Below, piece by piece: positions 22,394 through 31,888 of a stretch of DNA of 64,000 nucleotides (the stretch's first letter is position 1; each line of letters opens with the position of its first letter). Under the pieces are notes generated by a model that was not told the DNA's origin, did not search any database, and was given only the letters and a program-made list of their open reading frames with translations. The DNA lies in assembly GCA_024699855.1 (NCBI GenBank), contig JAMPIQ010000003.1, positions 7,936,001 to 8,000,000 on the forward strand. The letters are read 5' to 3'. The DNA comes from Aphelenchoides besseyi (lineage: Eukaryota; Nematoda; Chromadorea; Rhabditida; Aphelenchoididae). A program made the position numbers and the translations under genes.

Positions 22394-22616
22394 GCAGAGA
22401 ACATCTCCATTTGTGATATTCTAGTTTTTTCAGTATGTAAAAAACCTTGTTTCGACTTGTTTTAACACTTTCACGCGTTTTCTTATCATTTTAATTCTGA
22501 GACAAATCTTTTCTGTGGAACGTGTGAGCTAATCGCTCGTATCAAATGACGTCTGTAGTTTTGAAAAACATTTTTCACTTTAAGTTTTTGTTTTGAAGCA
22601 TTTGAACTCGTTCGAA

Positions 22617-23923
22617 ATGCTTGGTTATTCGTCAGTTTACAGAGCTCTTGTTTTCTGTTCTGTTACTCTTGAATTGGTCACAAGTCAAGAGATTTACGAC
22701 ATCTACTTCGATGGATCGGGTGTGTTTTCTTTTCGTTTTTTCATCTTCGAGTTGAGTTTAGTTGTTGAAATGCATTTTGGAAGTCCGGCGCAGATCATTT
22801 TTGCGTTTCCGTCTACAAACACCGACGTGATCTTTGTGGTGGACGTGAATTGCGGTCAAGTGAACTCAACGGATTGTTCTCGTTATTGTCATTCACGTAA
22901 GAACTGAACGCTATCTGAAAGGAACTTTTGTTGCAGACGGTTTTCGAGAAATTTATTGTCCAGCGAAGTGTCAAGAGTTTGATGACACCAAAATCTGTAA
23001 GCAACCCATCGATGACACATCGCACACTCGTTACAATCCCATCAATTCTTCAACCTTCAGTTCAGATGGTCAGTTTTGGAAGGGAAATCTGGAGATTCAT
23101 TCGGAGCAAATTGGATTGTGGTCTCGTGATCAAATTCTCCTTCCATCCGCTGATTCGGATAACACATTGACAATGAAGTTGGATAACTGGCAGTTTGTTG
23201 ATGGAGTGAACTTGGATTCAGGGTACATATCAATATTAAAAAAACTAAAGATTAGAGGCTTCAGGCTGATTTCTTCTGTTGATGCCTTTTTGGGCCTTGG
23301 ACCCGGCAACTCGAATTTTGTTTCGCTTTTATATAAGAAAAAACAAATTCCTAAACCCGTCATTTCCATCGCTACAATGGAATATCGAATGACGGTTGGC
23401 GATTTCAACCACAAGTTTTGTCCCACATGGTTGTACAGAAAAGCGGCTTCTCCGAACTGGTTGATCAACTTGGACTCGGCGACTTTCATGAAACGCCAAT
23501 GGAACTCAGATGTTATGGTAACAACTATTTTCTGTTATTAGTGACTATTTAAAGGTGACCTTTAATCTTATTTCTCGTAATCTGTTCATTCCCGACGATC
23601 AATTCGACTACCTTCTTCAGACTGGAGTATTGTCTACATACGTGAGTAAATATTATCGAGTTCGTTGTGATGCGAATTTCGATTTAAAATTCACTCTCGA
23701 CGGCAACGAGCTCCTAATTCCGTCGTCTGTGTTAATCGACGGATCTCCGTTTGACACGAAATGCTATACGTCGGTTCTTCCCATTCGTGATTGGTATCCC
23801 GGAAAACGATTATACAAAGACGAAGCAAATTGGGTGTTAGGTTTGTCCTTTTTGGACAACTTTTGCATCGGCTACAACTACGAGACTCAAGAGCTCGGGA
23901 TTTCTTCTTACATTGAGTCTTGA
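22617..23923 (+). CDS. pepsin-like (family A1) pseudoprotease, two-lobed
   Basis: Five exons start at ATG 22617 with a signal peptide, MLGYSSVYRALVFCSVTLEL. The N-lobe begins IYDIYFDGSVVEMHFGSPAQ, equal to the A1 strand before the first active site, but the D-T-G-S/T position reads FAFPSTNTDVIFVVDVNC, with no Asp in place. The Cys-bounded loop and the YNPINSSTFSS motif (pepsin F-x-P-x-x-S-S-T) follow. The flap and SSVDAFLGLGPGNSNF (G-I-L-G-L) are recognisable, then PVISIATMEYRMTVGDFNHK FC. The second active-site region reads MVTFNLISRNLFIPDDQFDY instead of V-D-T/S-G-T-S. The end, WVLGLSFLDNFCIGYNYETQ, is typical. Both catalytic aspartates appear replaced, so I infer a secreted, non-proteolytic family member. 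AATAAA occurs about 15 bp after the stop. Confidence 0.85.
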
Positions 23924-24106
23924 TTATTGTCGAGTAATAAAATAAAGAGAAGGATAAAGAGTTTTGTATCAATAAACCTTTCAGAAAGTTAGCAAAAAGT
24001 AATTGTTGTTTCTAGTTGATTGTCTAGACTATTAAGCACCAAAAATTATCTCGATTTCAACTCATAATCCCAAACTTAAGAGATTTGCGAGTTGAGAAAA
24101 GGTAAT

Positions 24107-24184
24107 GTCCCGCCGGGATTCGAACTCGGGTGTTCAGCGCTTACAACTGTGTGAAGCTGACATCATACCACTAGATCATAAGAC
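24107..24184 (-). tRNA. tRNA-like gene, possible Val(CAC) with a short intron
   Basis: On the minus strand the A box TGATCTAGTGG and the B box AGTTCGAATCC are both intact. The anticodon arm pairs TCAGC with GCTGA around a TTCACA...C loop, giving anticodon CAC, with about 10 extra bases at the usual intron site after position 37. The acceptor stem (GTCTTA against CGGGAC) has two G-T wobbles and a mismatch, and the T stem has one mismatch, so it may be a degenerate copy. It lies inside duplicated segment A. Confidence 0.45.
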
Positions 24185-24584
24185 CGTCGATCTCTTTGCC
24201 TTTTGTAAAGCAGATAACGCAAAAAGAGCCAATCGTTTGGATTGAGTGCCTTTCTGTCCATTTACGTCCAACGTCCTTTTGAATACGAAATAACGTTTTA
24301 AACAGAATGGTCATTGAGTGTGAACGATAATCACAAGTTGAGCTTCACATTCTCCGAGTCCACTAAGCTCCAATGTTTTTGCTTGATTTAGTTTATGTTC
24401 CTAACAAAACTCAATTTATCTACACAAAACTTTAGTGGTTGTTCTTGAACCACAAACTCGTTTGATTAAAAAAATGTGTCAGCATTTATTGTGTTAATAA
24501 TCGCCATTGAATCTATTGGGTTAATCAGCAAATCATTAACATTATTAGATAGTATTTTCCAGAAATTGAGAACAAAAAAATGGT
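24185..24584. other. noncoding part of copy A
   Basis: No gene is seen between the tRNA-like element and the cysteine-rich open frame. Confidence 0.5.
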
Positions 24585-24830
24585 CTAGCCAATTGCTTGA
24601 TAATTAAAATCACAATCAAAATATCGATTGGCACATTTGCATTGGGTCGTCCGCATGGCCACATACGCCCGTTCCTCATAATGTGGACAAAATGAACAAG
24701 CGTGTTGTTCTTTGAACATACGAAAGCGATTGCTTACGTTCCGTAATGAAAATTCGATTGAACATGACAATTCGTGTTTTTGATCGACAGTTGGAAGATT
24801 GTCTGGTGACTTATCAACCTTCAGGACCAA
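24585..24830 (-). CDS. unknown cysteine-rich open frame in copy A
   Basis: Eighty-one codons without an ATG at the start, so the N terminus is unresolved. Six cysteines lie in a HACSFCPHYEE...QCKCANRYFDCDF arrangement. It follows the gene at 24997-25946 in the same direction, and a poly(A) signal (AATAAA) separates them. The same frame is present in copy A' at 50724-50969. No family is recognised. Confidence 0.4.
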   Translation of the reverse strand: MVLKVDKSPDNLPTVDQKHELSCSIEFSLRNVSNRFRMFKEQHACSFCPHYEERAYVAMRTTQCKCANRYFDCDFNYQAIG

Positions 24831-24996
24831 TTCGTTCCCTATTCCTTCTTTGATTCATTTGCAGTTTTATATTCTTTTTTTGTTCATTTGCTACCATAAA
24901 CTAAACTGTCAATCAATCTTCGAGGTGTGTAAACGACAAGTAAAAACAAATGAGTTTATTTAAAGGAGCTTTTTTACAAGCAATCGAAGAAACAGT

Positions 24997-25946
24997 TTAT
25001 GTGATTTTTTTGTAGCCTCTTGGACTCGGGTTATCGATCACGTCTTCCATGAAGTCGCCAACTCTTTCGTTGTTCTCATAGAGAGCAAAGTGGTAGTAGA
25101 TTTTGATTGGGCGCCAGATTTCAAACTCGTTATCGTCGTCGTACTCAGCTGCGAAGACCATAAGTGCATGTCGATTACCTCCTTTCTTCACGTGTTCGTG
25201 GATCGTCGTTTCGTTCTTCTTCCATGCAGTCAGGTCGACCTGAAACAATCGAATGCAAAAGATCGAAACTTACTAATCTCACCTTTTGATTCACCGGAAA
25301 AAAGTTGAAATGATGTCCGGGACCTCCCAGTCGTTTGTTTATTAATTGAAAGGCACCATCACCCGGAGTGCCTTCACGACCAAGGCAACTGGCTGTATAA
25401 TTTGTTTTCCCTGAGCCACGGTCTAAGCAGTCAGGATGAACTTCGGCGCTGTTGTAGATCACGCGACAAACATCGTCAAAGTCGCATACGTGATCGTGCA
25501 GAATACTCACTTGCTGCGCAAAGGCATCACAATAGCGCTTCTCGCGTCGAATCTTCTCGATGATCGGCAAAATGGTTGACATTTCCCAACGTCTCTCGGG
25601 ATCTGCAATCGAAAATTTCAAGTCAATGGAATGAAGAAATCAGAAAACAAAGGCGATTTCACGTGTTGATATCAAAATTGGAAGACAAAGTTATGAGGAG
25701 ACCAAAAGGTTTTCACACGAGTATGTTCGTCCAAAACCTTAGACTCTTCCAGATTAAAATTCTTACATCACGCTCAAAATTTTGAAGCTAAAAACTCAAA
25801 AACTCGTTAAATCCACTTTATGAGAACAGAAATTTAAACGCAAAGTACTCACGTAGCATCCGAAAAAGTGTGTGGCGAAATACCAAAATCGATTTTGGAT
25901 TCACGTGTGCAAAAGCTCGTTGTGTCGTAAGTTCTGTCTCAACATC
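24997..25946 (-). CDS. unknown gene of the A duplication, 5' end unresolved
   Basis: Three exons are visible: from about 25946 to 25853, 25602-25283 and 25239-24997, joining in phase. The first exon (AFAHVNPKSILVFRHTLFRM) lies outside the duplicated segment, whose border falls exactly at this exon's splice donor. The rest reads PERRWEMSTILPIIEKIRRE, then YCDAFAQQ and a Cys/Asp/Gly-rich middle (CDFDDVCRVIYNSAEVHPDC, REGTPGDGAFQLINKRLGG), and ends IDNPSPRGYKKIT. It has no membrane segment and no recognisable domain. An AATAAA follows the stop. The exon beginning is marked only by an in-frame stop upstream, so further 5' exons are likely. Confidence 0.62.
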
Positions 25947-26674
25947 AAGTCCTTAAGTCGATCGAGCTGCTGTCTAGTAACCTATAGCAGTAGAGTTGAC
26001 CCAATGCTTACTGGGGACTTTTAAATTAAACTTCTATGTCCACAGCCTTTCAGTCATTCCCAGTGGAACACAAACCTCCGGGTTTAAAGACTCCCTACAA
26101 ATAAGATCCATTTACTTTAACTAACTTCAACAACTACAAAGAAAGATGAGCTTCAGAAAGCATATTGGGATTCACAGGAACAAGAGATTTGGATTACTGA
26201 ACTTGAGATCATCGAAGCCCCACAACCCTACGGGTACAAAGTTCGAATTGGCGGAAATTCGGGCATCCAACTCGCGAAGTCGAGAAGTCAAATTCGATGG
26301 CACGGTCATCTTCTTAACTTTAGTTTCAAGAGCACTAATTGAGAGAAAAGCCGACGGGTTTTAACACAATAAATTACTGCTTATTGATAAAGCAAAGTTC
26401 AGAAAATAATCTCAGTTTCATTTATAGACATCGACTGTTCTTAATTGCGACTGTCAATTGAATTACCAAGCAACTCGAATGGCTATCAAAAATGAAATCG
26501 TCAAAGTGGAACTCCATAACAATTGCTGTTGACTACGTACATCCAGCTACATGTTGCATACCCCTCGCTCTTAGATCTCGTAACAAAATGGACTTTATTT
26601 TAAAATTAACAAATCATAATCCAAAATTAAAATCAATTATCACGTTGCATTCGATCAAAGTACTTGATGGAGAC
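25947..26674. other. intergenic, contains a stray SURF6 fragment
   Basis: Apart from the fragment at 26209-26334 and possible further 5' exons of the A gene, nothing is recognisable. Confidence 0.5.
26209..26334 (-). pseudogene. fragment of SURF6 exon 1, inverted
   Basis: About 125 bp are nearly identical to the reverse complement of 51657-51782, which spans the last bases upstream of the SURF6 start codon and the first 36 or so codons. One base change is seen in the coding part (AAATTCGATGG here). The fragment lacks the rest of the gene, so it is a non-functional partial copy. Confidence 0.88.
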
Positions 26675-28708
26675 TTAAGCAACGGTCAAACGAATCATCG
26701 CCCATTCGAATGCTTTTAATGTCAAACGGGTACCTAGCGTCAATTGCGAAGGATTTTGGTGGTAGTAGGGATAATCGAGAACCCATTCAGCGCCGGTGAT
26801 TTTGGCATTCGGTAAGATGGTTGAGTCGACAACGAACTCCTTGGGACTTTTCTCATTGGGCAACGGCCAATTGGCAATCAGAACGTACGCCTGAACATAA
26901 ACTGATGGTCATGACTACGACGTTCATTTACCTTTTCATCTCCGGCCAAAGTTCGCGTGAAAACGTGCAAACCATTGAGTTTGCTTGTGGCAAAATCACC
27001 ATCGACAAAAACTTCATCGTAAGTTCGAAGTTGTGCCAATTTGCGGAAAGTTTTCAACTGCGAATGAGGAGCATTGAATTGAGCCTAGAACCATTAGAAT
27101 TATATTAATCGACAGCTACCTACGTCGAAATTTAATTTTTGCAAAAGCTCGGGGTTCAAAGTCTTGAAGAAAACTTGTCCGTCAAGAGCCGAAAAACCGC
27201 CGTATTTTCCGCTATTATCCCACGCCATCAATCCGAATTGAGTTCGATCATTCTGTGGTGTTGGCAGACCCAATTCCTCACCGTAGAAGATCTTCACTGG
27301 TCCCGGCAAAAACAACTGAACAGCCGTGGCCAAAACACTCGCATTTGCGGTTTGATCTCCGAGATTAGTAAAACTGAAAAAGCAAATTAAACTTTCAAGT
27401 CTTGAGTACTTACAGTGAGTCTGTTCGTGCGTGTGTAACGTCGCCCAACTGCCAGATTGGCATCGAGCTTGCATTTGCTTTTATTTGATTGTAACCCAAA
27501 TTTGCACTCTCGGCCATGCACTGAATGAAATCAGCCGATGAACAGACAGACGGAGTGTTGGGGAAACGAGCCAACGAACGTGTGTAGTAGTTGATTGAGC
27601 GGTTAGCCAATGTGATTGGAGTATCAGCGATGATCACACTAAATCTCGAGTTCAACTCAAACAGTGAATTAGTTGTCTTACAATAATTCTTGACTTCCAC
27701 CGTACATTTTCTCGGCATTTTCACGACGAATTTCACCGGCCAATTCATCCAATTTAGCTGGAGTAATAGCGGGCGGCTAAACTTTTCATTTCGATGGCTG
27801 CTTTCCTTTCAACTTACCAATCGCTGTCCGTATGATGCAAAGTACAAACCATCGACACCGTACTCAATCAATTTCGCTGCAGTTTTCTTGATAGCATCAC
27901 GAGCGGTCGGGTTCTCAATGTTCAATAAACGAGTATCACCGACTGAAAATCAAAATGTCAATGAGACTCTCTAATCGATATATTTACTTCCTGATCCTTC
28001 ACGCGCCAACTGATGACTTTTGGAGACAGTGAGCGGTAGGTCGGTGATGAACAGAAGATTCAAGTCGTGTGCTCGTTTTACCAACGACTTCAAATCCTCT
28101 TCGCTTCCGTAACGTTGATCGACTTTGTTCGCGTCCAAAATTTCGCCCAATTTAAAGTCATCTTTGTTGGTCGTGAGTATTGGAGTAACCCAAACCGATG
28201 AAACGCCAACGCGTCGCAAATCATTAAGTTTTTCTTTTATTCCGTTGAAATCGCCCACACCGTCGTTGTCGGAATCACGGAACGTTGGAGTGAAGATTTG
28301 ATAAGCGATTTGATTCGAGTGCGCGGGTTTGTCTTGTTTGGCTGCACAACGTGGACTCAACACAACAATGAGAATGGCGCCAACGAACATTCCAACCCAT
28401 GCAAGCCAAAACAACGCAAAAAGCGTGTAACTGAAAACGTTCAATTTCGACTTAAATCTATGGACTTCTGAGTTACCGAATTGGCTTCCAGACGGGATCA
28501 TTGCGATAGCGTTCGAGTTGTTCTTTCGTCAAACCGATGAGTTTCTGTTCACCACGAACATCAACGCTTTCATCGTCCTGAAACGCAAAGATTCAAAAAA
28601 CAAACCGAAATGTAAACATACTTTGGTGAACTTCACTTGTCCGATCTCAACGTTGTGAGCGGGAGCTCCGTCTTCCGTCGACATAACCAACGCGTCTGAG
28701 GCGGACAT
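26675..28708 (-). CDS. SLC3A2-like heavy chain of heteromeric amino acid transporters
   Basis: Exons run from ATG 28708 to TAA 26675. The N-terminal cytoplasmic part (MSASDALVMSTEDGAPAHNV...LTKEQLERYRNDPVWKPIR) leads into one membrane helix, LFALFWLAWVGMFVGAILIV, followed by LSPRC, the Cys typical for the disulphide to the light chain. The large outside part is a GH13 alpha-amylase fold: IAYQIFTPTFRDSDNDGVGD, FNGIKEKLNDLRRVGVSSVW, and later PGPVKIFYGEELGLPTPQND and GLMAWDNSGKYGGF. At the catalytic strand 4 it reads YGVDGLYFASYGQ rather than G-F-R-x-D, so it is not an active glycosidase, as expected for 4F2hc-type proteins. Nematode homologues (atgp genes) help light chains reach the plasma membrane. 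The C terminus ends in a beta domain, FEWAMIRLTVA. Confidence 0.93.
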
Positions 28709-29983
28709 GTCGGTCGCTGGAATTTATATTCCCGATCATTGCAATTAACGGAGCGGAGCGTACACACACGAATGATAAGCGAAAGAAACTTTACACTTTT
28801 CAATTGAAAGTGTCGATTGGCGCAACAAACCACTGGAAGTCACGATTAAAAAAAGACAATCAAAGCTAATTGCACTGTTTTCCCCGACTTGACACCAACA
28901 GCCATTGGGGTCCTTAGACCGCAAAGTTGCCCGTTGAAATGGTTTTGCACCTCTTAATGCTCAGCGAAACGAGTCAGAGGTTGGTCGCGTGCTGAGCGCT
29001 CCACTTTCAGTTGCCACAAACAGCGCCGTTTCGTGCGCGTCATTGAGACTCAAGGACAAACAAAACGAGCAGATCGCTTCAACGATAAAGCGAATCAAAC
29101 GACGCAAGTCGAAAACCGCAGAATCGGAAGATTGCGGAAAGTGAACGCGTCGATTGTAATTCAAACTTCTGAAGAGATCCGTTTCAACCATTAGCTTTCT
29201 CTTCAGCCACGTAATTTGCGGTCAATTGCCACGAAACCTCCGAGAAAACGTTCGTCTAAACTCTACGGAAGTCGATCTCCAACACAAACACAACGTTCGA
29301 AACTACTCGCCGATTGAGCAAACATTCAGAAGAAAAAAAGTCACGATAGAAAAAGTGATTCAAGCGAAACGGTCGGAAGCAAACCAACTTGGCCGTGGAT
29401 TGGCAACAAAATGCCACGGCCAAAGATCTCAACAAAAGAATTCACGGCAAAACCAATCCAACTACTCGGAAAAAAGAGCTTGTGGTGCACTTTGACGCAA
29501 AGAATTTCAGTTGAAATTTGAACGATTGAAGAGCTTGTAAAGCATTGTAACCATTTACGTTTGACACAAACTTCAAAATGACATCAGTAAGAAAGCAATT
29601 GGCATCCGAATTTAAACAACAATTCTTAATCTAAGTATTTCGTATACAAGAAACGATCGTTGACTGCTTGCCGTCAATCAATGTTATTTGCTTCAAAAAA
29701 CGTGACCTAAAGCAATCTTTGATTCTACATTTCAGATCTGTAGTTTAAGCGACGTCCAGTTTATTGAGAAATGTAACTGTTTCGAGTGTCTAAAGACCAA
29801 TTGAAATGTCTGACGTTACATCTCTACTTTGCTTCTTATCAGCCTTATCACCGACAATGCGTTCAATTAGACCGTCGACTCGTTTGCGTGGTTCACTCAC
29901 ATTCGCATGATCGACTCTTTTGATCTTCCGTCTTCGTCTGATCGACATATTCACTATTGAATCCGAATATTGACCAAGTAGCA
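28709..29983. other. divergent intergenic region, CpG-rich
   Basis: The stretch lies between the SLC3A2-like gene (minus) and the cathepsin (plus). Sequence 28860-29530 has the same CG-rich composition as 4400-5300 and 10750-11200 and gives chance open frames (for example 29226-29495 plus, no convincing protein). Confidence 0.5.
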
Positions 29984-31632
29984 ATGCGGTTAGGTCAACC
30001 AAGAGACAAGTCTGGTGCGGAGCCTTTGATCCCGAATTATAAACTAAAGTACGTTCCTTTACTTTAAATCTGATATTGAATGCTTATTTTAGGCCGTTTC
30101 ACGCTTATCAAGAGTTTCTGGTCAGTTAAACTTCTGAAGCTTAACCACGAACTTACCGCTATACAAACTTTCAGGCCAAGGTCGCGATTTTGTGTGCCGC
30201 CGGTGGCATTTTTGCGTTGGCCTTTCTGATGTAAGTGATAGAAGTTGAAGATTATAAAATGGTTTCAGAATTGCAACAAACTTGCCGTTGAAAGAAAAAT
30301 CCGAACAGTGGGTCTCGGATGAACTTTCTTTTCGTCAAAACGCTCACGATCCGACTTTCGACGATCATTACGACAGTTTCAAGAAATTCATGTTTAAGTG
30401 AGTTTGTTGCAACGTTTTTTTGTGAATTATGTCGATTGAAGATATGGACGCAGATATGAGAACGTTGAGCAGATGACTGAACGGTTTTCGGCGTTTCGAC
30501 AAAATCTACGACAAGTGAAGAAATTGAATCATTTAGAGACGTTGACAAACACCGAATTTGGACTGAACGACTTTGCTGACATCAGTGACGAGGAATTTCA
30601 AAAGGTCTGTGAACAGAAAAGTAGTATGATTAATCGAGTAGTTAAGATGTTGTTACCGGTTGGATCTCGTAAAAGTCTTCGCTCGAATGCCACCTTCATT
30701 CAACCTTTTTCGCAGAAGATTGCTGAACGTGCATCGCTGAAGACTACCTATCCGAAACATTTTGATTGGCGCACAAAGAATGTTGTTACTCCAGTGAAAG
30801 CACAAAAAAACTGTGGCAGTTGTTGGAGCTTTGCGACAGGTTGAGAATTTTTTCAAAGTATTGTACCAAATTCTATGTTTAGCTGCAACTGTTGAAACTT
30901 CTTATGCAATCGCTCATGGAGAGCTGAGAAACTTGTCCGAACAAGAGCTTTTGGATTGCAATTTGGAAAACAACGCGTGTAATGGTGGAGATGTTGACAA
31001 AGCTCTTAGGTTGGTGATTGATTTCATCGCAAGTAAGAACTGTTTTTAGGTTTGTTCGAGAGTATGGTCTTATGCTCGAAGAAGAGTATCCGTATGTTGC
31101 TCACAGACAAAACTCATGTTTTCTACACGATTCACCGACGATTACAAAGATCGATGTCGCTTATTTCATTAACCCGGACGAGAATGCGATAATCGAATGG
31201 CTTGTCACTTTTGGACCAGTCAACGTTGGAGTGAGTTTAGGTGGTTAATAATGATCGTAAAAATTATTAAAGATTAACGTGCCTAAATCTATGAAATTGT
31301 ACAAAGGCGGTGTCTATAGACCCTCAGATTGGGAGTGTCAATTCGATGTGCTAGGAAGTCACGCCTTAAACATAATGGTAAGATAAAACACAAATCTCCG
31401 TATGATTATCGATCAAAAGCTGTTCAGCTTAATGATCTCAACATCCAAATTTTGTTCAGAAAACCTTTACTTATATTTTCAGGGCTACGGTACATCGGAA
31501 GACGGTGAGAAGTACTGGATAATCAAAAACTCGTGGGGACAACAATATGGTATCGAAGGCGGTTATATCAATTTTGCACGTGGAGTTAACGCCTGTGGTG
31601 TCGAAGATGAACCTGTTGGAGTTCTTGCTTAA
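29984..31632 (+). CDS. membrane-anchored papain-family cysteine protease (cathepsin L/F-like)
   Basis: About nine exons. The N terminus is not a signal peptide but a short cytoplasmic part followed by a helix, [18 protein letters not shown], making a type II membrane protein. The propeptide has the ERFNIN-type pattern ([20 protein letters not shown]) and [14 protein letters not shown] (the G-N-F-D-equivalent). The mature enzyme begins [29 protein letters not shown], with oxyanion Gln and catalytic Cys. SEQELLDC and NACNGGD follow. The catalytic His is in [14 protein letters not shown] and the Asn in [13 protein letters not shown]. All active-site residues are intact. A family of membrane-anchored cathepsins is known in nematodes; location could be endolysosomal or plasma membrane. 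Introns of about 40-110 bp. Confidence 0.94.
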
Positions 31633-31888
31633 CAAACCGTCAATTACTTTCCTTTATTCAACAAACTTCTTTTTGAAACAAGAAGAGCAAATAATAAAAG
31701 ACCGTTTAATTTTTTAAAAGCACAAAAACAGAGAGAGGTTTTAACATTATCTCAATTGTGAACATAATAATTAAGTTCAAAAAAGCACCTTCGAGCAAAA
31801 AACAATGGAAATCGAGTTGCAACAAAACAATTAACCGTTGATTACATGAAAACGGAAAACAACAATTAGTATACAGAAAACAATGAGT

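Larger units (their letters stand above)
24056..25853. repeat. inverted duplication copy A
   Basis: Near-identical to 49705-51502 in reverse orientation, over about 1.8 kb including introns, intergenic sequence and a tRNA-like element. Homology ends at GTGAGTACTTTGCG (25853 side) and near GAGTTGAAA (24056 side). This copy keeps the 5' exon of the gene beyond its edge, so it looks like the source. Confidence 0.93.

Noticed and set aside
25576..25785. Open frame MTFPNVSRDLQ... in copies A and A'
   Set aside because: It lies in intron 1 and antisense to exon 2 of the A gene; the presence in both copies only reflects the duplication.
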